Assembly (NCBI GenBank): GCA_016763395.1 | Contig: JAESTW010000829.1 | Coordinates: 1-9,441 of the forward strand | Origin: Kofleriaceae bacterium | GTDB lineage: Bacteria > Myxococcota_A > Polyangia > Haliangiales > Haliangiaceae | Length of the DNA stretch: 9,441 nucleotides | Direction of reading: 5' to 3' | Shown: positions 5,943 to 9,441 of the stretch, piece after piece | Layout of the letters: the number at the start of each line of letters is the position of its first letter | How positions within the stretch are numbered: position 1 is the stretch's first letter | Notes under the pieces: model-generated | The model's input: only the letters and a program-made list of their open reading frames with translations | What the model was told of the DNA's origin: nothing | Databases searched by the model: none | Translations under genes and position numbers: made by a program

Positions 5943-6721
5943 TGCATTACGAGATGATTGAGATTGAGATTGCGGACAAGATCGCGGTTCTGACGATCAA
6001 TCGGCCAGAATCGCTCAATGCGATGAGTCCGGATTTGTTGACCGAGATCAGCATGGCGATTGCCGAGCTTGAGGTCGACGACGAGGTTGGCGTTGTCATT
6101 CTCACCGGTGCTGGAAAGGCATTTGTAGCGGGTGCGGACATCGCGGAGATGGCCGAGATGAGCCCTCGTGAAGCGCAGTTCTTTGCTGAGATTGGCGGCG
6201 GTATGGGCATGGCTATTGAAGAGTCAACCAAGCCCTATATTGCCGCGGTTAACGGCTTTGCGCTGGGTGGCGGATGCGAACTGGCGCTGGCGTGTGATTT
6301 TATCTACGCATCGCAGAAGGCCAAACTCGGACAACCGGAGGTTAAACTCGGAGTGATTCCAGGATTTGGCGGAACCCAGAGGCTCAGTCGTCGGGTTGGC
6401 CTTGCCAAGGCCAAGGAACTCATCTTTACCGGTGACATTATTGACGCCGAGGAGTCCTTGCGAATCGGTTTGGTAGACGCTGTCTATGCGCCGGACGAAC
6501 TCATGGCCAAAGCCAAAGCGACAGCCGGGCGAATCGTCGCCAATGGTCCATTGGCAGTAGCAGAGGCCAAGCGAGTCATGCAAATCGGTGCGGACATGGC
6601 TTTGCCTCATGCAAACCAACTCGAACAATTCGCATTTGCGAGCCTTTTTGATACCGAAGACCAGCAAGAGGGTATGAGTGCCTTTCTTGCTAAGCGTGCC
6701 CCTGAGTTTAAAAATAGATAG
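5942..6721 (+). CDS. Enoyl-CoA hydratase / crotonase
   Basis: Hydrates crotonyl-CoA (and probably other short 2-enoyl-CoAs) to 3-hydroxyacyl-CoA, or dehydrates in the opposite direction. The 259 residues are the normal length for a single-domain crotonase. Both catalytic glutamates are present: E113 in ALGGGCEL and E133 in GQPEVKLGVIPG. The oxyanion-hole elements VAGADI (62-67) and GGG (109-111) are also visible. The GTG at 5942 was chosen because AAGAGGG (5928-5934) lies seven bases upstream; the ATG at 5954, four codons in, has no ribosome binding site at the right distance. The one-base TAGTG overlap with the upstream gene supports coupling. It sits between the hydroxyacyl- and acyl-CoA dehydrogenases, the expected place for the C4 pathway. 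Assignment as crotonase rather than another hydratase subgroup is from context. Confidence 0.93.
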   Translation: MHYEMIEIEIADKIAVLTINRPESLNAMSPDLLTEISMAIAELEVDDEVGVVILTGAGKAFVAGADIAEMAEMSPREAQFFAEIGGGMGMAIEESTKPYIAAVNGFALGGGCELALACDFIYASQKAKLGQPEVKLGVIPGFGGTQRLSRRVGLAKAKELIFTGDIIDAEESLRIGLVDAVYAPDELMAKAKATAGRIVANGPLAVAEAKRVMQIGADMALPHANQLEQFAFASLFDTEDQQEGMSAFLAKRAPEFKNR

Positions 6722-6730
6722 TCCACGATC

Positions 6731-7876
6731 ATGAATTTTAGCCTGACCGAAGAACAACAATTTTTGCAAAAGACTGCCCGCGATTTCGCCAGGGCGGAAG
6801 TGTTGCCACAGGCAGCGCGGATTGATCGGGAGCACAAGCATCCAACGGAGCTTGTGGCGAAGATGTCCGAGATTGGCTTTATGGGCGTTGCCGTCCCGGA
6901 GGAGTACGGCGGCGCCGGCATGGACAACGTGTCCTACGCACTGGCGATTGAAGAAATTGCTGCCGCATGCGCTTCTACTGCCGTGATTATGAGCGTAAAC
7001 AATTCTCTGGTTTGCGATCCGATTTATCGATACGGCACCGAGGAGCAAAAGAAAAACTGGTTGCCGATTCTAGCCAACGGCGAAAAGCTTGGTTGTTTTG
7101 CTATCTCCGAGCCGGGCGCTGGCTCGGACGCGGCGGCGCAGACTACGGTAGCGCTGCCAGACGGCGATGACTTCCTCATCAGCGGTACAAAAAACTGGAT
7201 CACCAACGGGCCAGTGGCCGACGTCTGTGTGCTGATGACCATGACCGCCAAAGAACGCGGGCACCGGGGCATCACCGCTTTCATCCTGCCGATGGATACT
7301 CCGGGAGTGAGTACTTCACCGCCGGATGACAAACTCGGAATCCGCGGTTCGAAATCCTGCCAGATTTTCTTGGACAATGTCCGGTTGCCGAAGAGCGCGG
7401 TCTTGGGCGAAGTTGGTGGCGGATTCAAGGTTGCGATGGGCACGCTCGATGGCGGCCGAATCGGAATCGCTGCCCAGGCGCTTGGGATTGCCCGAGCTTG
7501 CCTGGAGGACAGTCTGGAATACGCTATGGAGCGCAGAACCTTCGGAAAGCCTATTGCGGAGCACCAGAGTATTCAGTGGAAGCTGGCGGACATGGCAACC
7601 GAGGTTGATGCAGCTCGTCTGCTGATATTGAAGGCAGCGTATTTGAAGGATGCGGGCAAGCCCTATGGCAAAGCGGCGGCGATGGCGAAACTCTTCGCGT
7701 CCGATATCGCCAACAAAGCCGGACGAGAATGCATTCAAATCTTCGGTGGCAACGGTTACGTAACCGAATACCCAGCAGAACGACACTTTCGCGACGCGAA
7801 AATTACGGAAATCTACGAGGGCACAAGTGAAATTCAGCGTCTCGTGATCACGAACTATATGGCAAAGGGGAAATGA
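6731..7876 (+). CDS. Acyl-CoA dehydrogenase, short-chain (butyryl-CoA) type
   Basis: FAD enzyme that oxidises a short-chain acyl-CoA, most likely butyryl-CoA, to the 2-enoyl-CoA and passes electrons to an electron-transfer flavoprotein. It is complete at 381 residues, typical for the family. The N-terminal helical domain includes PEEYGGAGMD (56-65). The flavin and substrate segment FAISEPGAGSD spans 123-133, WITNG is at 156-160, RRTFGKPI at 268-275, and IFGGNGY at 337-343. The catalytic base is E363 in IYEGTSEIQ, the position used by short-chain and butyryl-CoA dehydrogenases and not the isovaleryl/long-chain alternative. It begins nine bases after the crotonase TAG with no strong ribosome binding site, so coupling is likely. 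The 3' end overlaps the next gene by four bases (ATGA). No etfAB genes are in view. Isobutyryl- or 2-methylbutyryl-CoA specificity cannot be excluded. Confidence 0.93.
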   Translation: MNFSLTEEQQFLQKTARDFARAEVLPQAARIDREHKHPTELVAKMSEIGFMGVAVPEEYGGAGMDNVSYALAIEEIAAACASTAVIMSVNNSLVCDPIYRYGTEEQKKNWLPILANGEKLGCFAISEPGAGSDAAAQTTVALPDGDDFLISGTKNWITNGPVADVCVLMTMTAKERGHRGITAFILPMDTPGVSTSPPDDKLGIRGSKSCQIFLDNVRLPKSAVLGEVGGGFKVAMGTLDGGRIGIAAQALGIARACLEDSLEYAMERRTFGKPIAEHQSIQWKLADMATEVDAARLLILKAAYLKDAGKPYGKAAAMAKLFASDIANKAGRECIQIFGGNGYVTEYPAERHFRDAKITEIYEGTSEIQRLVITNYMAKGK

Positions 7877-8352
7877 TGGGCACAGTGGAGACAACAACAA
7901 TCAGTCGGCGGCGAGATACTTTCTTGCTCTGCTTCGTCGGGAGCTTGACTCTAGCGTCCTGTGGCGGCAGTGAGAAGAAATCTGAGCCTGCGCCAACGCC
8001 TCTGGTCGAGATGGAAGAGGAAGAGGAGTACATCGATCGAGAGGATGAAATGATCTCGGACGATTCATTCAACGAGATCAAGCGAACCTTCGAACGAAAG
8101 TCGAGCACAGTGGCGCGCTGTTACCCGGACGCTGTTGAGGCGGGCGAGGCCGAAGAAGAGGGCAAGATCAAGCTAACCGTTGGCATGGTCATTCAGAAGA
8201 GTGGAGTTCCCCTGGAACTCAAGGTTGTCGGCACGACAAAGCGATCCGCGGCCCTCGAGACATGTGTTCTGGAAGCTATAGGACGTTGGCAGTTTTCAGA
8301 ATTGCCCCAAGAACTACCCTATACATTCACTTTTATGCTGCAGAATCTCTGA
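7873..8352 (+). CDS. Lipoprotein with one AgmX/PglI-like C-terminal module
   Basis: A 159-residue predicted lipoprotein. The start has three arginines (R12-R14), a hydrophobic stretch and a lipobox LASC with C30; Gly at +2 is compatible with the outer membrane. An acidic tether follows (VEMEEEEEYIDRED, about 45-58). Residues 66-157 resemble the AgmX/PglI C-terminal domain of myxobacterial envelope and gliding proteins, related in layout to TonB C-termini: a helix ending in RCY (82-84), beta strands around GKIKLTVGMVIQKSG, then an LETCVLEAIGRWQF helix and a closing strand. C83 and C131 are placed to form a disulfide. The ATG at 7873 overlaps the preceding TGA; the adjacent ATG at 7876 has better spacing from AAAGGGG and may be the true start. 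The exact function is unknown. Co-transcription with acyl-CoA enzymes is strongly suggested by the overlap. Confidence 0.85.
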   Translation: MMGTVETTTISRRRDTFLLCFVGSLTLASCGGSEKKSEPAPTPLVEMEEEEEYIDREDEMISDDSFNEIKRTFERKSSTVARCYPDAVEAGEAEEEGKIKLTVGMVIQKSGVPLELKVVGTTKRSAALETCVLEAIGRWQFSELPQELPYTFTFMLQNL

Positions 8353-8358
8353 GCGAAG

Positions 8359-9141
8359 ATGGCTATGATACGAAATTCAGCACTGTGCGTACTGCTGCTC
8401 CTAATGTCCTCCTGCGGGGGCTCTGACACGCCTTCGGGTGAAACGCCTGCACCCAAGCAAGGGCATGAGCCAGAGCTTTACGGAGACGGAAGTGAGGGGC
8501 ATCGGGCGACGGCACCCGGCATGGACGATGATGACGATGACGATGGCGTATCTATCGAAGGGCTCAAGGGCACCATTAGCACCTACGATATTTCCAAGGG
8601 AATAAAACCTCACTCGACAGCGCTGGCTGTCTGTTTTCAAGGCGCATCTAAGAGGAATGCCTATCTCGGCGGAGACATTGAGCTTAGCTTTACCATTGCC
8701 CGGAATGGCAGCGTCAAGGGCGTTCGAATAAGCAAAAGTAGCATCGGTTCCTGGGCCGTAGAGAGCTGCCTGATCAAGGTCGGAATGGGGATGGAGTTTC
8801 GCGAGCCAAGCGGCGGAGAAGCAGACTTTTCGATTCCACTTGAGTTTGAATCTCGCCGGTCTAGCCTGTGGTGGTCCGAAGAACGTGCAGATAGCGAACT
8901 GGCGGACAAACCGGCCGAGCTCGACGCTTGCAGCGCTCAATCGACAGAGCCTCGCAATGTTTGGGTAACTCTCTACCTCGGCAACCGCGGACTCGTCACT
9001 TCTGCTGGCTTTGCTTCACCCAACCCTGAGGGCATCGATGCCGCTTGGGCGGACTGTGCATCAGCGAAAATTACGAGCTGGACACTCACCGACCCGCGAG
9101 GGAAAATCGCGAAACTCGGCTTTCGATACAACCCGGAGTAA
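8359..9141 (+). CDS. Lipoprotein with two tandem AgmX/PglI-like modules
   Basis: A 260-residue predicted lipoprotein. A short basic start and hydrophobic run end in a lipobox MSSC, with C19 as the lipidated residue and Gly at +2. Residues 20-70 form a low-complexity tether with a run of seven Asp (56-62). Two modules follow that look like the single module in the preceding gene. The first spans about 75-165 and has C92 and C137, GGDIELSFTIARNGSVKGV and VESC. The second, about 182-257, is more divergent and has C191 and C233, VWVTLYLGNRGLVTSAGF and a closing LGFRY strand. Each Cys pair is 42-45 residues apart, suggesting one disulfide per module. The ATG at 8359 starts six bases after the previous stop; the ATG at 8365 is an alternative. 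The ligand or partner is unknown. The gene is followed after four bases by another acyl-CoA dehydrogenase gene. Confidence 0.85.
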   Translation: MAMIRNSALCVLLLLMSSCGGSDTPSGETPAPKQGHEPELYGDGSEGHRATAPGMDDDDDDDGVSIEGLKGTISTYDISKGIKPHSTALAVCFQGASKRNAYLGGDIELSFTIARNGSVKGVRISKSSIGSWAVESCLIKVGMGMEFREPSGGEADFSIPLEFESRRSSLWWSEERADSELADKPAELDACSAQSTEPRNVWVTLYLGNRGLVTSAGFASPNPEGIDAAWADCASAKITSWTLTDPRGKIAKLGFRYNPE

Positions 9142-9145
9142 CACT

Positions 9146-9441
9146 GTGGACTTATCACTAAACGAAGAACAAGTACTGATTCAACAAACCGCTAGAGATT
9201 TCGCAACGCGCGAGCTGTTACCCAAGGCGGCAGAGCGGGATGTGACCGGCGAATTCCCCACAAAGGAGCTGAAGGCCTTGGCCAAGCTTGGACTGATGGG
9301 AATCAACGTGCCAGAAGCCTACGGCGGAGCAGAAGCTGGAACCATGGCGTACTCGCTAGTGTTACAGGAACTCGGAAAGGCCGATGCTTCGGTTGCTGTT
9401 GCGGTGTCGGTGACCAATATGGTCGCTGAACTCATCAACAC
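9146..9441 (+). CDS. Second acyl-CoA dehydrogenase (5' part, runs off the window)
   Basis: Only the first 98 codons are present; the frame is open to the right edge. The start is GTG at 9146, with GGAG at 9135-9138 seven bases upstream, inside the end of the preceding lipoprotein gene. The translation begins with DLSLNEEQ, includes QQTARDFATRELLPKAAERD and NVPEAYGGAEAG, and aligns without gaps to the N-terminal helical domain of the acyl-CoA dehydrogenase at 6731, at about 45 percent identity by eye over the first 91 residues. The catalytic and flavin motifs lie beyond the window, so chain-length specificity cannot be judged. It continues the operon. A paralogue with a different acyl-CoA substrate is the likely explanation. 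Confidence 0.9.
   Translation, partial: MDLSLNEEQVLIQQTARDFATRELLPKAAERDVTGEFPTKELKALAKLGLMGINVPEAYGGAEAGTMAYSLVLQELGKADASVAVAVSVTNMVAELIN

Noticed and set aside
6224..7048. Minus-strand open frame (274 codons) across the crotonase/dehydrogenase junction
   Set aside because: It lies antisense to two clearly conserved enzymes, crosses their boundary and has no recognisable motif.
7316..7900. Minus-strand open frame (194 codons) opposite the acyl-CoA dehydrogenase end
   Set aside because: Antisense shadow of a well-conserved enzyme with all catalytic motifs in the plus frame.

Overview
The window looks like chromosomal DNA from a Gram-negative, probably aerobic bacterium of the Myxococcota or a related former deltaproteobacterial lineage. 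This is inference. It rests on two outer-membrane-type lipoproteins with AgmX/PglI-like (TonB C-terminal-like) modules, a protein with a T2SSE N-terminal domain plus a GAF-like domain joined by a long acidic linker, and moderately high G+C (mid-50s percent by eye). No mobile element, CRISPR array, rRNA or tRNA was seen.

Layout. The left edge (1-439) holds one possible small protein gene with a TTG start and two short hairpins where it converges with its neighbour. A large minus-strand gene (440-2494) encodes the T2SSE-N/GAF-like protein, which has no ATPase domain. Divergent from it, across a gap of about 85 bases, is a NifS/IscS-family cysteine desulfurase (2580-3737). After a 143-base gap with a candidate promoter, a dyad and a leader hairpin, a tightly packed plus-strand operon runs from 3881 to the right edge.

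The operon encodes the full four-enzyme C4 segment of beta-oxidation: acetyl-CoA acetyltransferase, 3-hydroxybutyryl-CoA dehydrogenase, enoyl-CoA hydratase (crotonase) and a short-chain-type acyl-CoA dehydrogenase. Together they interconvert acetyl-CoA and butyryl-CoA by way of acetoacetyl-, 3-hydroxybutyryl- and crotonyl-CoA. The dehydrogenase would need an electron-transfer flavoprotein, which is not in the window. Two lipoprotein genes follow without a break (an ATGA overlap, then a 6-base gap), and then a second acyl-CoA dehydrogenase gene that runs off the right edge.

The main point of interest is these two envelope lipoproteins sitting between acyl-CoA dehydrogenase genes in what appears to be one transcript. 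The second is the modular protein with receptor-like ends and a repeat-bearing, charge-segregated linker. The core metabolic genes are ordinary and intact. I did not find convincing evidence of a wholly new system.
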